A stretch of DNA of 18,825 nucleotides from an uncultured Prevotella sp. (GCA_947095945.1 CAMUQM010000015.1:1-18825), one strand, 5' to 3'. Counted from the first letter of the stretch, positions 1-7,179 are shown. The notes: generated by a model from the sequence alone, not told the origin. Made by a program: numbers and translations.

Positions 1-242
1 CGTTCAAGGTTCTCAAACCAATTGAACAACGTGTTGGCGCAAAACTCATCCCTGAGGTCTATGAAAATGTGACCGAAGCTAAGCAGTATGAACTCTTAGA
101 GATGAGCCGCATCAGTGGTTTCGTTGACAGAGCACGTGGTACTGGACGCCCAACAAAGAAGGACCGCCGCCAGATGGATGCATTTGTCGACCCTACCCTA
201 TTCGGATTTGATGAGGAAAGCGACGAGGAAGAATTCTTCTAA
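1..242 (+). CDS. S4-domain RNA-binding protein, Hsp15-like (3' part only)
   Basis: The gene enters from the left edge in frame 3 and stops at TAA 240-242, leaving 79 visible C-terminal residues. The segment reads RVGAKLIPEVYENVTE, then YELLEM, then GRPTKKDRRQMDAF. This matches the region after the S4 fold in small Hsp15/HslR-like proteins of Bacteroidota, which are about 130-150 residues long and bind structured RNA, in the Hsp15 case on stalled 50S subunits. The S4 fold itself lies outside the window, so the family call rests on the tail alone. The basic GRPTKKDRR stretch fits RNA contact. An acidic end follows (DEESDEEEFF), which is unusual next to a basic RNA-binding surface. The next coding gene runs the other way from position 1844, so this gene ends its transcription unit, probably near the stem-loop at 330-403. 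Confidence 0.8.
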   Translation, partial: FKVLKPIEQRVGAKLIPEVYENVTEAKQYELLEMSRISGFVDRARGTGRPTKKDRRQMDAFVDPTLFGFDEESDEEEFF

Positions 243-329
243 AATCGAAGTCTGACAGGCTGCAACAAACGTTTAGACGGCACAACAAAGGCTGTATATG
301 AGCCAATTTGTACCAAGTGCTATTAGAAG

Positions 330-403
330 TTATAGGAATGTACGACTCATACTCCGCACCAAAAAGATATAAGCGGATGCGTAAGTCGTGCATTCTTGTA
401 TAA
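330..403. repeat. Large imperfect stem-loop downstream of the S4 gene
   Basis: The arms pair in order: 330-334 with 399-403, 336-340 with 391-395 (with a wobble at 341/390), 342-347 (ACGACT) with 384-389 (AGTCGT), 348-350 with 377-379, and 354-357 (CCGC) with 373-376 (GCGG). That is about 24 pairs with small bulges. There is no clean run of T after it on the plus strand, so it is not a classic terminator. It could be a 3' processing structure, a small RNA or a dispersed genomic repeat. The fold is seen in the sequence; its role is not known. Confidence 0.6.
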
Positions 404-570
404 AAACAGACCATGAATTAGACCTAAAAGTGGCTTCCTAAAATGTTGATAAGACTTTGAAAAAACATTACATACTTTTATGAAAAAGTCCTAAAATATG
501 GATGAAAAATACATGTAAAAAGCAAGTTTGTAACCAGCAGAAAATCAATCGGTTATAAAGTAGTAAAAGA

Positions 571-734
571 AAAGGTGCTTAATTGGACTTCAAAAGGGCG
601 TTAGTAACACTTCAAAAGAGCATCTATTGCAAGTCAATTAGGCATCTTTTAGAAGCCAAAAGAGCATGTATTGGCTTTGAGATATACGAAAAAAGTTTAC
701 AGTTATCAGTAAACAAAGAAACAAGTTGCTTGTT
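571..734. repeat. Non-coding repeat element with nested inverted repeats
   Basis: Arms 574-590 and 631-646 are complementary over 16 pairs with one bulge and two wobbles. Further hairpins lie at 653-659/671-677 (AAGCCAA/TTGGCTT), 695-700/709-714 (GTTTAC/GTAAAC) and 720-725/729-734 (AACAAG/CTTGTT). Three degenerate direct copies of a CAAAAGRGCRTNTATTGC-like unit start near 591, 613 and 657. I have the impression that sequences like this recur many times in Prevotella genomes, but I cannot verify that here. A dispersed extragenic repeat or small mobile-element derivative is the likeliest reading. Confidence 0.5.
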
Positions 735-757
735 GGAAGGTGAAAAAATATAGTAAT

Positions 758-814
758 GGATAAACAATATTGAAACAATTTGTATTTTCAGCGCTTTTAT
801 TATGTTGTTTATCC
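758..814 (-). terminator. Possible terminator region of rsgA
   Basis: GGATAAACAATA at 758-769 pairs with TGTTGTTTATCC at 803-814 (11 of 12 positions) around a 33-nt loop. Read leftward this lies about 85 nt past the rsgA stop and is followed, after some 9 nt, by a T-rich stretch (complement of 741-748). The loop is long for an intrinsic terminator, so this is tentative. Confidence 0.3.
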
Positions 815-899
815 TTTCTGTAGAACCATTCGATATTGGATAGTTATACTGTGCAAGTATATATTCCATTTCCTATCTACGAATTTGATAGAAGAACTT

Positions 900-1844
900 T
901 TAAAAGGCCTCTCTATACTTGTTTTCCTCCTTATCTTCGAGCATTGAAAGGTAGCTATTATATCGGCTTTCAGCGATATAATGTTCTTCGATAGCCTTTC
1001 TCACTGCGCAGCCGGGCTCATGTGTGTGTGTACAATTTGAGAATCGACAATCTTTTGAAAACTTAAATATTTCACGGAAATAGCTTGTCAATTCTTCACG
1101 TTCTATATCAAAGGTACCGAAACCCTTGATACCCGGTGTGTCAATGAGATATCCACCCATTGGCAATTCCAGCATCTCGCTGAACGTTGTTGTGTGCATA
1201 CCAGTGTTGTGTACATCGGAGATTTCCGCTGTCCGGAGATTGACATGAGGTAGGAGGGCATTGATAATCGTTGATTTTCCCACACCACTGTTACCGCTTA
1301 GGAGTGTAACCTTTTCAGCTAATAACGGCTTCATCTTCTCCACACTAAATTCGTTATCAGGCTCTGCACTTGCTTGTATCTCTATGCACTGATAACCGAT
1401 TGTTTCATAGAGGTTCATTACAGCATGCTGATAACGTAGCTCGTCCTCATCTAACAAGTCATGCTTATTGAAGACAAGCGTTACCGGAATGCGGTAAGCT
1501 TCGGCACTGGCAAGGAATCTGTCGATGAAAGTGGTAGACGTCTCAGGATAGTTTGTCGTAACAATCAAGAACGCTTGGTCGATGTTTGCAGCAATGATAT
1601 GGCTCTGCTTAGAGAGGTTAGGTGACTTTCGGATAATATAATTCCTACGGTCTTCTATCTCTGTAATGAAAGCCGTTCCCTCTTGATTAGGTGTGATGAC
1701 AACATGGTCGCCAACAGCCACAGGATTAGTAGAGCGAATCCCCTTCAAACGGAAATTGCCCTTGATTTTGCTGTCTATCGTCTTGCCTTCCTCGGTCTTT
1801 ACCGTGTACCAGCTACCCGTGTTCTTTATTACTAAGCCGCGCAT
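900..1844 (-). CDS. rsgA: Ribosome small subunit-dependent GTPase A
   Basis: This is a 314-residue circularly permuted GTPase that checks late 30S subunit maturation. Its GTP hydrolysis is stimulated by the small subunit. An N-terminal OB-fold (about residues 1-75) is followed by G motifs in permuted order: G4 NKHD at 126-129, G5 SA at 159-160, G1 GNSGVGKST at 184-192, G2 around TTT 218-220 and G3 DTPG at 235-238. A C-terminal zinc site has C266, C271, H273 and C279 in the C-X4-C-X-H-X5-C spacing of the family. Length is normal. The ATG at 1842-1844 starts a typical N-terminus (MRGLVIKN). It follows frr in the same direction across 197 nt bracketed by an inverted repeat. I see no clear promoter of its own, so co-transcription with frr is possible. 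Confidence 0.96.
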   Translation of the reverse strand: MRGLVIKNTGSWYTVKTEEGKTIDSKIKGNFRLKGIRSTNPVAVGDHVVITPNQEGTAFITEIEDRRNYIIRKSPNLSKQSHIIAANIDQAFLIVTTNYPETSTTFIDRFLASAEAYRIPVTLVFNKHDLLDEDELRYQHAVMNLYETIGYQCIEIQASAEPDNEFSVEKMKPLLAEKVTLLSGNSGVGKSTIINALLPHVNLRTAEISDVHNTGMHTTTFSEMLELPMGGYLIDTPGIKGFGTFDIEREELTSYFREIFKFSKDCRFSNCTHTHEPGCAVRKAIEEHYIAESRYNSYLSMLEDKEENKYREAF

Positions 1845-1852
1845 AAAAATAA

Positions 1853-1885
1853 AAGAGCCTCCCCCAACCCCTCCAAAAGGAGGGG
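1853..1885 (+). repeat. GC-rich palindromic repeat, copy 1 (inverted partner of copy 2)
   Basis: The element runs AAGAGCCTCCCCCAA and then a hairpin CCCCTCC (1868-1874), AAAA, GGAGGGG (1879-1885). It begins 8 nt upstream of the rsgA start codon. It matches the reverse complement of copy 2 (2011-2043) at 30 of 33 positions. GC content far exceeds that of the surrounding spacer. It has no T-run and belongs with copies 3 and 4 near 12.6 kb. Confidence 0.85.
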
Positions 1886-2010
1886 AGTGCCTGACGGAAG
1901 CCAGTTAGAATAATATTTTATCGCTTATAAATAGTCTAATTATAACCGCTTGTATATTTTCGTATGAATGAGGTATAGATAATGTACTTGATATATTTTG
2001 CCTATTACAT

Positions 2011-2043
2011 CCCCTCCTTTCGGAGGGGCTTGGGGAGGCTCTT
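2011..2043 (-). repeat. GC-rich palindromic repeat, copy 2
   Basis: Hairpin CCCCTCC (2011-2017), TTTC, GGAGGGG (2022-2028), then CTTGGGGAGGCTCTT, which runs into the frr stop codon at 2042-2044. Read on the frr strand, the element starts within the stop codon. It is the inverted mate of copy 1, so the two copies frame almost the entire frr-rsgA gap and could pair with each other in a joint transcript. Confidence 0.85.
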
Positions 2044-2602
2044 AAACGGTCATAATCTCCTTCTGCTTGTCTTCGAGCAGTGACTCAACCTGCTTGATAA
2101 ACTTGTCGTGAATCTTCTGCAAGCTTTCCTCAGCATCCTTCTCGTTGTCTTCAGAAAGGCCGTCTTTGATAGCTTTCTTCAGTTTCTCCTTGATGTCAGA
2201 ACGAACATTGCGAATCTCAACCTTTGTGCGCTCGCCAATCTTGTTACACTGCTTTACCAAGTCACGACGACGCTCCTCTGTTGGCTGAGGCAAGTTCAGA
2301 CGAATCAGCTCACCATTGTTCTCTGGTGTGATACCAACATCTGAGTCCATGATAGCCTTTTCGATATCTCGGATAGCTTTCTTATCCCATGGCTTGATAG
2401 CGATGGTACGGGCGTCAGGCACCATGACTGAGGCAACCTGATTCAAAGGAACCTTTGAACCATAAGATTCTACTCGTACACCATCGAGGATGGCTACGTT
2501 TGCACGGCCAGCACGGATGCGCTGCAACTCATCATTGAGATACATCGTTGCCATTTCCATGCGCTCGCTGGCATCATTTAATGTCTGCTTAACGTCTAAC
2601 AT
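2042..2602 (-). CDS. frr: Ribosome recycling factor
   Basis: This 186-residue protein has the normal length of RRF. With EF-G it splits post-termination ribosomes into subunits in the cytosol. The first helix and hinge carry LQRIRAGRAN (26-35). The central domain has PDARTIAIKPWDKKAI (62-77), and the return helix carries PTEERRRDLVKQ (107-118) and then long charged helices. The ATG at 2600-2602 gives the standard MLDV start. A promoter matching the Bacteroidota consensus sits about 28 nt upstream, so frr can be transcribed apart from the msrC-rsmA genes behind it. rsgA follows downstream. Confidence 0.97.
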   Translation of the reverse strand: MLDVKQTLNDASERMEMATMYLNDELQRIRAGRANVAILDGVRVESYGSKVPLNQVASVMVPDARTIAIKPWDKKAIRDIEKAIMDSDVGITPENNGELIRLNLPQPTEERRRDLVKQCNKIGERTKVEIRNVRSDIKEKLKKAIKDGLSEDNEKDAEESLQKIHDKFIKQVESLLEDKQKEIMTV

Positions 2603-2630
2603 ATATTCGTAATATTAAATTTCTACTTTA

Positions 2631-2661
2631 CAAAAATAGGTATTAATTCGGATATGCACAA
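2631..2661 (-). promoter_or_regulatory. Predicted frr promoter
   Basis: On the minus strand TTG (complement of 2659-2661) is followed after 20 nt by TATTTTTG (complement of 2631-2638), matching the Bacteroidota -33/-7 pattern TTTG-N19-21-TAnnTTTG. The predicted transcript would begin about 24 nt before the frr start codon. Confidence 0.6.
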
Positions 2662-2761
2662 GATTTTACTTTACTTTTTTGTCAAAACAAGGTTTTACTC
2701 GTTATGCGCTATCCGTATAGGGGAGAGATTGATGGTTATTCCTATCTTAAAGCACTCTTTC

Positions 2762-3253
2762 TTATCTTTTCTGTTGGAAGAGGTCTTGAGTTTCTTCCAT
2801 CAGTAGCGTGATGATGCGTCCTAAACCTTCTTTATCGTCTTCATTGAAGTCGTTGAGATGGGTACTGTCAATGTCGAGTACACCATGGAAAGTATGTGAA
2901 GAATCGTACATCGGAACAACAATCTCACTACGAGAAAGACTGCTGCAAGCAATGTGTCCGGGGAATTCTTCTACATCGGGGATAATCAGTGTGCGCCTTT
3001 CTTCCCATGCCTTTCCACATACGCCTTTGCCGTATGGGATAGTATAGCAGGCTACCGAACCTTGGAAAGGTCCTAAGATAAGTGTTTTCTCGCCATCATG
3101 AAGATAAAAACCAGTCCAAAAGAAGCGTTCCGGGAAAGCTTCGTGTAGGGCTGCTGACACATTTGCTAAGATGCCCACAAGGTTTGTTTCGCCCTTGATA
3201 AGCCCTGCAATCTGCGGTATTAGTTGGTTATATTGTTCTTTTCTTGTCATCAT
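2762..3253 (-). CDS. msrC: Free methionine-(R)-sulfoxide reductase (GAF domain)
   Basis: This 163-residue single GAF-domain protein reduces free L-methionine-(R)-sulfoxide, normally using thioredoxin, as part of repair of oxidised methionine. The family's three redox cysteines are present at C69, C79 and C103, with the characteristic 10- and 24-residue spacings. Typical motifs surround them: YGKGVCGKAW, then IPDVEEFPGHIACSSLSRSEIVVP split across 91-114, and GVLDIDS (124-130). The start is one of two adjacent ATG codons (3251-3253 or 3248-3250). The gene lies 22 nt after rsmA on the same strand, so the two are probably one transcript. A stress-repair gene behind an rRNA methyltransferase is not an obvious functional pair. 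Confidence 0.92.
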   Translation of the reverse strand: MMTRKEQYNQLIPQIAGLIKGETNLVGILANVSAALHEAFPERFFWTGFYLHDGEKTLILGPFQGSVACYTIPYGKGVCGKAWEERRTLIIPDVEEFPGHIACSSLSRSEIVVPMYDSSHTFHGVLDIDSTHLNDFNEDDKEGLGRIITLLMEETQDLFQQKR

Positions 3254-3275
3254 AAGGACTTAAACTTCTTTCAAC

Positions 3276-4079
3276 TTATTGTCCAAGAATATTCAATTGT
3301 TCCTCAACCATATTGGTCAAATTAACAAACTGAGCGATAGATAATTGTTCAGGACGTTTGGTCATGATGTCCTGCTCATAGAAACCATCTGCTGGTTTAC
3401 CCATGTTAAATATCTGTCGTAGACTCACACGTAACATCTTACGACGTTGGTTGAAGACAGTCTTTACTACGCGTTTGAAGAGTTTTTCATCACAACCAAT
3501 GTCAGTTACTTCATTACGTGTCATACGAATAACAGCGCTCTTCACCTTTGGAGGAGGATTGAAAACGTTCTCATCTACTGTGAAAAGATATTCAACATCA
3601 TACCAAGCCTGTATCAATACCGATAAGATACCGTAAGTCTTCGAACCGGGAACAGCAGCCATACGCTGTGCAACCTCACGTTGTATCATACCCGTACAGC
3701 AAGGAATAAGGTCTTTGTAATCAAGCATCTTGAAGAAGATTTGCGACGAGATGTCGTAAGGGTAGTTTCCTGTCAACACAAACTGCTTGCCGTCAAAGAC
3801 TTCATTTAAGTCCATGAGAAGAAAGTCTTGTCCAAGAATATTCTCACGTAACTTTGGGAACTTCTCGTAGAGAAAGGCAACACTTTCCGAGTCTATCTCT
3901 ACAGCTTTCACTTCACGTGGCTTCTCAACAAGGTATTGCGTAAGAACACCCATACCCGGTCCAATCTCTAACACTGGGATATCAGGACAGGCATCAACGG
4001 TGTCAGCAATTTGACGAGCTATGCTTAAGTCGGTGAGGAAGTGCTGACCCAAATTCTTCTTTGGCTTGACTAATTTCAT
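3276..4079 (-). CDS. rsmA: 16S rRNA (adenine1518-N6/adenine1519-N6)-dimethyltransferase
   Basis: RsmA (KsgA) dimethylates two adjacent adenines in helix 45 of 16S rRNA using S-adenosylmethionine, late in 30S assembly. The 267-residue protein begins with the family motif NLGQHFL (9-15). SAM motif I is EIGPGMGVLT (38-47), the acidic VEID follows (60-63), and the catalytic motif is NYPY (105-108), where many relatives have NLPY. FNPPPKVKSAV (173-183) and NQRRKMLR (210-217) complete the fold. The ATG at 4077-4079 follows a divergent promoter. msrC is 22 nt downstream. Confidence 0.97.
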   Translation of the reverse strand: MKLVKPKKNLGQHFLTDLSIARQIADTVDACPDIPVLEIGPGMGVLTQYLVEKPREVKAVEIDSESVAFLYEKFPKLRENILGQDFLLMDLNEVFDGKQFVLTGNYPYDISSQIFFKMLDYKDLIPCCTGMIQREVAQRMAAVPGSKTYGILSVLIQAWYDVEYLFTVDENVFNPPPKVKSAVIRMTRNEVTDIGCDEKLFKRVVKTVFNQRRKMLRVSLRQIFNMGKPADGFYEQDIMTKRPEQLSIAQFVNLTNMVEEQLNILGQ

Positions 4080-4099
4080 AATTTTTCTTTATTTGCCTA

Positions 4100-4107
4100 C
4101 AAAGATA
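4100..4107 (-). promoter_or_regulatory. Predicted rsmA promoter (-7 box)
   Basis: TATCTTTG on the minus strand (complement of CAAAGATA) lies 20 nt before the rsmA ATG. At the expected upstream spacing (4127-4130) the minus strand reads TTTT rather than TTTG, so the -33 match is weaker. This region overlaps the rightward promoter at 4118-4148. Confidence 0.5.
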
Positions 4108-4117
4108 CTCATTTTAT

Positions 4118-4148
4118 TTTGCATTAAAAAACATTTTAATTATCTTTG
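4118..4148 (+). promoter_or_regulatory. Predicted promoter of the membrane protein gene
   Basis: TTTG (4118-4121), exactly 19 nt, TATCTTTG (4141-4148): a full Bacteroidota consensus. The ATG of the next gene is only 9 nt past the -7 box, so the message would be almost leaderless. A TTG reading-frame start at 4146 falls inside the box and cannot be the real start. Confidence 0.75.
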
Positions 4149-4157
4149 CTCCATTAT

Positions 4158-5186
4158 ATGAGGACGAAGAAACTGTTCAACAATACTGTGAAGATTGCAT
4201 TGCCGTTAGTACTTGGAAGTGCAATCCTTTATTGGATGTATAGGGGATTCGACTTCTCCAGTATCAAGCATGTCCTTCTACATGAAATGAACTGGACTTG
4301 GATGATTCTCTCTCTCCCTTTCGGCATATTGGCGCAGGCTTTTCGTGGTTGGAGATGGAAGCAGAGTCTTGAGCCTATCGGTGAGCATCCTCGCGCATCG
4401 GTCTGTGTTAACTCTATCTTCCTTTCTTATGCTGTTAGCCTGCTTATTCCTCGCATTGGCGAGTTTGCTCGTTGTGGAGTGTTGAATAGATACGATAAAG
4501 TTCCCTTTCCAAAGGCTATTGGTACGGTAGTGACTGAGCGTGCAGTAGATACGCTCATCGTTCTGCTTATCAGTGCCACAGCTTTCTTGATGCAGATAAG
4601 AGTTTTCACGAATTTCTTCTCAAGGACAGGAACACGTATTGATGATATCTTTGGGATGTTCTCACCAACGGGCTGGTTGGTAACAGCTATCTGTGGTGTT
4701 GCATCTATTGTCCTCTTTTATTATGTGCTACGTCACCTATCTTTCTACAAGAAAGTGAAGGAGATGTTTGGTGGTATATGGCAGGGAATAAGTTCATTGC
4801 GTAAAGTAAAGAATGTTCCCTTGTTTATCTTCTACAGTCTGGCAATATGGGGAAGCTACTTCCTACATTATTACTTGACGTTCTATTGCTTTGATGCAAC
4901 AGCCAAGCTCGGTCTTTCTTGTGCGCTTGTTAGCTTTGTCGTTGGCTCAATAGCTGTTATTGTACCAACGCCTAATGGAGCAGGACCATGGCACTTTGCA
5001 GTCAAAACAATGCTGATACTTTATGGGGTGGCAGACAATCAAGCACTCTATTTTGTACTGATTGTACATACCATTCAAACCTTGCTGGTTATTCTCTTAG
5101 GTGTTTACGCATGGATGACACTGAGCTTTACGAAGACACCAGTGGCATTGGGTGGTCCAGCTGAACTTACCCGCCCTGCAAAGTAA
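4158..5186 (+). CDS. Flippase-like / lysylphosphatidylglycerol synthase TM-family membrane protein
   Basis: This is a 342-residue multi-pass inner-membrane protein. Hydrophobic segments lie near residues 12-30, 46-62, 85-100, 130-146, 172-192, 220-242, 252-270 and 295-325. Family landmarks are RIGEFARCGVLNR (99-111), TERAVD (126-131) and PTPNGAGPWHF (270-280), which correspond to the conserved blocks of the UPF0104/AglD-like membrane domain also found in MprF. Such proteins are thought to handle lipid-linked substrates. No synthase domain is fused here, so a specific lysyl-lipid activity should not be assumed. I chose ATG 4158 (MRTKKL) over a TTG at 4146 because that TTG is part of the -7 promoter box. 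pepD follows after 65 nt. Confidence 0.82.
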   Translation: MRTKKLFNNTVKIALPLVLGSAILYWMYRGFDFSSIKHVLLHEMNWTWMILSLPFGILAQAFRGWRWKQSLEPIGEHPRASVCVNSIFLSYAVSLLIPRIGEFARCGVLNRYDKVPFPKAIGTVVTERAVDTLIVLLISATAFLMQIRVFTNFFSRTGTRIDDIFGMFSPTGWLVTAICGVASIVLFYYVLRHLSFYKKVKEMFGGIWQGISSLRKVKNVPLFIFYSLAIWGSYFLHYYLTFYCFDATAKLGLSCALVSFVVGSIAVIVPTPNGAGPWHFAVKTMLILYGVADNQALYFVLIVHTIQTLLVILLGVYAWMTLSFTKTPVALGGPAELTRPAK

Positions 5187-5251
5187 TTGTAGAAGAAGAT
5201 AGTTTTGAGCGAATCAATAAACAATGATAATAACCTTTTAAAATCAACATT

Positions 5252-6706
5252 ATGAGTGAAATCAGAAATCTTAAGCCAGAAGGCCTTTGGAGAAACTTTG
5301 ATGATCTGACACAGGTTCCACGTCCTTCGGGATTGCCAGAGAAAGTACAGAAATTCTTGTTAGACTTTGCTGCAAGAGTTGGTGTTGAATCATACGTAGA
5401 TGCTGGTGGCAATGTTGTAATGCGCAAGCCTGCTACTCCGGGATTTGAAAACCGTAAGACAGTCCTGTTGCAGGCTCACATGGACATGGTTCCACAGAAG
5501 GCTCCAGATAGTAATCATAACTTTGAGACCGATCCAATCGTGACACATATCGTGGATGGATGGGTATATGCGAACAATACTACACTTGGTGCTGACGACG
5601 GTATCGGCGTTGCTGCCATCATGGCTATCATGGAGGATAAGACGTTGAAGCATGGTGTTGTAGAGGCTTTGATTACCCGTGATGAGGAAACAGGTATGTA
5701 TGGTGTCAACGAGATGCCAAGCGGTGAGCTACACAGTGATATCCTTATGAACCTTGACTCTGAAACATGGGGTAAGTTTGTTATAGGTTCTGCTGGTGGT
5801 GTTGATGTTACTTCAACCTTAGAGTATAAGGAAGTTGAAAACGACGAGGAAGCTGCTGTTAAGGTAACTTTGAAGGGTTTCCGTGGTGGTCACTCTGGTC
5901 TTGAAATCAATGAGGGTCGTGCCAATGCCAATAAGGAGATGGTTCGCTTCGTTCGCAATGCTGTTACCGAACTTGGTGCACGCTTAGCTTCTTGGGATGG
6001 TGGCAATATGCGTAATGCTATTCCATTCAAGGCAGAGGTTGTTTTGGCTTTGCCACAGAAGAACGTTGCTGCTTTGAAGGATATGGTTGCTCGTCAGAAG
6101 GCACTTATCGAAGATGAATTCAAGGGTATTGAGCCAAATGTAGAGTTCTTCGTAGAGGATGTTGAGAAACCAGCAACGCTCGTTCCTGTCGATATTCAGG
6201 ACAACCTTATTGATGCTATCTACGCTTGCCACAATGGTGTATTGCGTATGATTCCTTCTTATCCAGACGTTGTTGAGACTTCGTCAAACCTTGCAATTAT
6301 ACATATTGAGCCAACTAAGGCCTCTATTATGATTCTTGCTCGTTCAAGCCGTGAGGACATGAGAGATTATATCTCTGCTCAGTTGGAGAGCTGCTTCAAT
6401 ATGGCTGGCATGAAGACTGTCTTCAGTGGTCAATATGGTGGTTGGGATCCAAATCCAGATAGTGAAATCCTTAATCTCTTGAAGAAGGTTTATAAGGAGC
6501 AGAATGGTGTAGAGGGTATTGTGCAGGTAGACCACGCTGGTCTTGAATGTTCAGTCATCCTCGGCAAGTATCCGGGTATGGATGTTGTAAGTCTTGGCCC
6601 AACTCTCCGCAGTCCACATACAGCGAAGGAGCGTCTTGAGATAGCAACTGTTGAGCCTTTCTGGAATCTTCTCGTTCAGACTTTGGAGGAGATTCCTGTT
6701 AAGTAG
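5252..6706 (+). CDS. pepD: Aminoacyl-histidine dipeptidase (M20C)
   Basis: PepD is a cytosolic zinc dipeptidase with broad specificity that includes Xaa-His dipeptides, such as carnosine in relatives. The 484-residue length is typical. Metal ligands and active-site residues are visible: AHMDMV (H76, D78), GADDGIG (D115), DEETG (E145, E146), NLDSE (D169) and SPHT (H456). GGHSG (212-216) marks the lid domain. The ATG at 5252 gives MSEIRNLKPEGLW, the usual start. It is the second gene after the membrane protein and ends before a strong intrinsic terminator, which suits a two-gene unit, though a separate weak promoter in the 65-nt gap cannot be excluded. In this type of organism peptides are a main nutrient, so a catabolic role is likely. 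Confidence 0.96.
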   Translation: MSEIRNLKPEGLWRNFDDLTQVPRPSGLPEKVQKFLLDFAARVGVESYVDAGGNVVMRKPATPGFENRKTVLLQAHMDMVPQKAPDSNHNFETDPIVTHIVDGWVYANNTTLGADDGIGVAAIMAIMEDKTLKHGVVEALITRDEETGMYGVNEMPSGELHSDILMNLDSETWGKFVIGSAGGVDVTSTLEYKEVENDEEAAVKVTLKGFRGGHSGLEINEGRANANKEMVRFVRNAVTELGARLASWDGGNMRNAIPFKAEVVLALPQKNVAALKDMVARQKALIEDEFKGIEPNVEFFVEDVEKPATLVPVDIQDNLIDAIYACHNGVLRMIPSYPDVVETSSNLAIIHIEPTKASIMILARSSREDMRDYISAQLESCFNMAGMKTVFSGQYGGWDPNPDSEILNLLKKVYKEQNGVEGIVQVDHAGLECSVILGKYPGMDVVSLGPTLRSPHTAKERLEIATVEPFWNLLVQTLEEIPVK

Positions 6707-6761
6707 AGCCAACGAGGCTGTGTCAAACAGCTAATAGAGGATAAATAAAAGAATAGATAAT

Positions 6762-6811
6762 GGAACTGCTTTTCGTCTTTCTATATTAAGACGAGAGGTG
6801 GTTCCTTTTTT
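6762..6811 (+). terminator. Intrinsic terminator after pepD
   Basis: The left arm 6762-6779 (GGAACTGCTTTTCGTCTT) pairs with 6788-6805, counting G-U pairs, around an 8-nt loop. TTTTTT follows directly at 6806-6811. It lies 55 nt past the pepD stop. Confidence 0.85.
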
Positions 6812-7099
6812 ATTGATGCCTAACACGTGTGGAGTTGGTGGTAAGCACGAATGGTGCTAAGGCTCAGCACGAATACGTTTGACGACTAAAAACCTTGCAG
6901 TAAGTTCTTGGTATATATATAGGTTGTCTCCAGAAAAGCGTTGTGTGAGCATCTGTGTTCAAGGCATTTTGTGTTAAGGAATTTATTTTCTAAAGCTAAT
7001 AGGGTTATATCTGTCTAAAAACATTTCGTACGAGCGAGTAAGTTATTTAAGTTTAATCCGGACAGAGGTATTGTCTATCAATAATATTAAGGTATAAAC
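6812..7099. other. Non-coding spacer between pepD terminator and lipoprotein promoter
   Basis: No convincing gene. The left part (6819-6876) holds a palindromic repeat related to one at 17.1 kb. An 8-nt palindrome TCGTACGA lies in 7027-7036. The rest is AT-rich and without recognisable structure. Confidence 0.5.
6819..6876. repeat. Degenerate palindromic repeat (second family), copy A
   Basis: Contains CTAACACGTGTGGAG and the hairpin TAAGCACGAATGGTGCTAA (6842-6860). The reverse complement of the latter, TTAGCACCATTCGTGCTTA, closely matches TTAACACCATTGGTGCTAA at 17091-17109. The adjoining GAGCCTTA and CACACGTG words are also shared. Confidence 0.5.
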
Positions 7100-7129
7100 T
7101 TGTAGTATTAATCTTTTTATTTACTTTTG
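7100..7129 (+). promoter_or_regulatory. Predicted lipoprotein promoter
   Basis: TTG (7100-7102), 19 nt, TACTTTTG (7122-7129). This leaves an A-rich 5' leader of about 45 nt before the ATG at 7180. Confidence 0.7.
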
Positions 7130-7179
7130 TAGAAAAATCAATAAATCGAATTTGTTGCTAACTATAAAAAATAAAAACG

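Larger units (their letters stand above)
243..899. other. Long non-coding spacer with structured repeats
   Basis: About 650 nt separate the S4 gene from the end of rsgA. I see no credible protein gene here. The two leftward reading frames (193-414 and 624-869) are low-complexity, lack start signals, and one overlaps the S4 gene. Instead the spacer holds a 74-nt compound stem-loop (330-403), an element with nested inverted repeats and three degenerate direct repeats (571-734), and a long-armed inverted repeat near the end of rsgA (758-814). Each is listed separately. Confidence 0.7.

Noticed and set aside
193..414. Leftward 73-codon reading frame at the end of the S4 gene
   Set aside because: It overlaps the S4 coding end and covers the stem-loop at 330-403. 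It has no start signals, and conservation of the RNA or repeat would explain any matches.
624..869. Leftward 81-codon reading frame in the spacer after rsgA
   Set aside because: It runs through the repeat element and its hairpins and has low coding character. It is more likely a by-product of the repeat.
1853..2043. Classic intrinsic terminators at the GC-rich hairpins
   Set aside because: The stems are strong, but no run of T follows on the gene strand, and the same element lies directly in front of the rsgA start.
4146..4157. TTG start of the membrane protein gene
   Set aside because: The TTG is part of the TATCTTTG promoter box, so it would not be in the message. ATG 4158 fits the family start.
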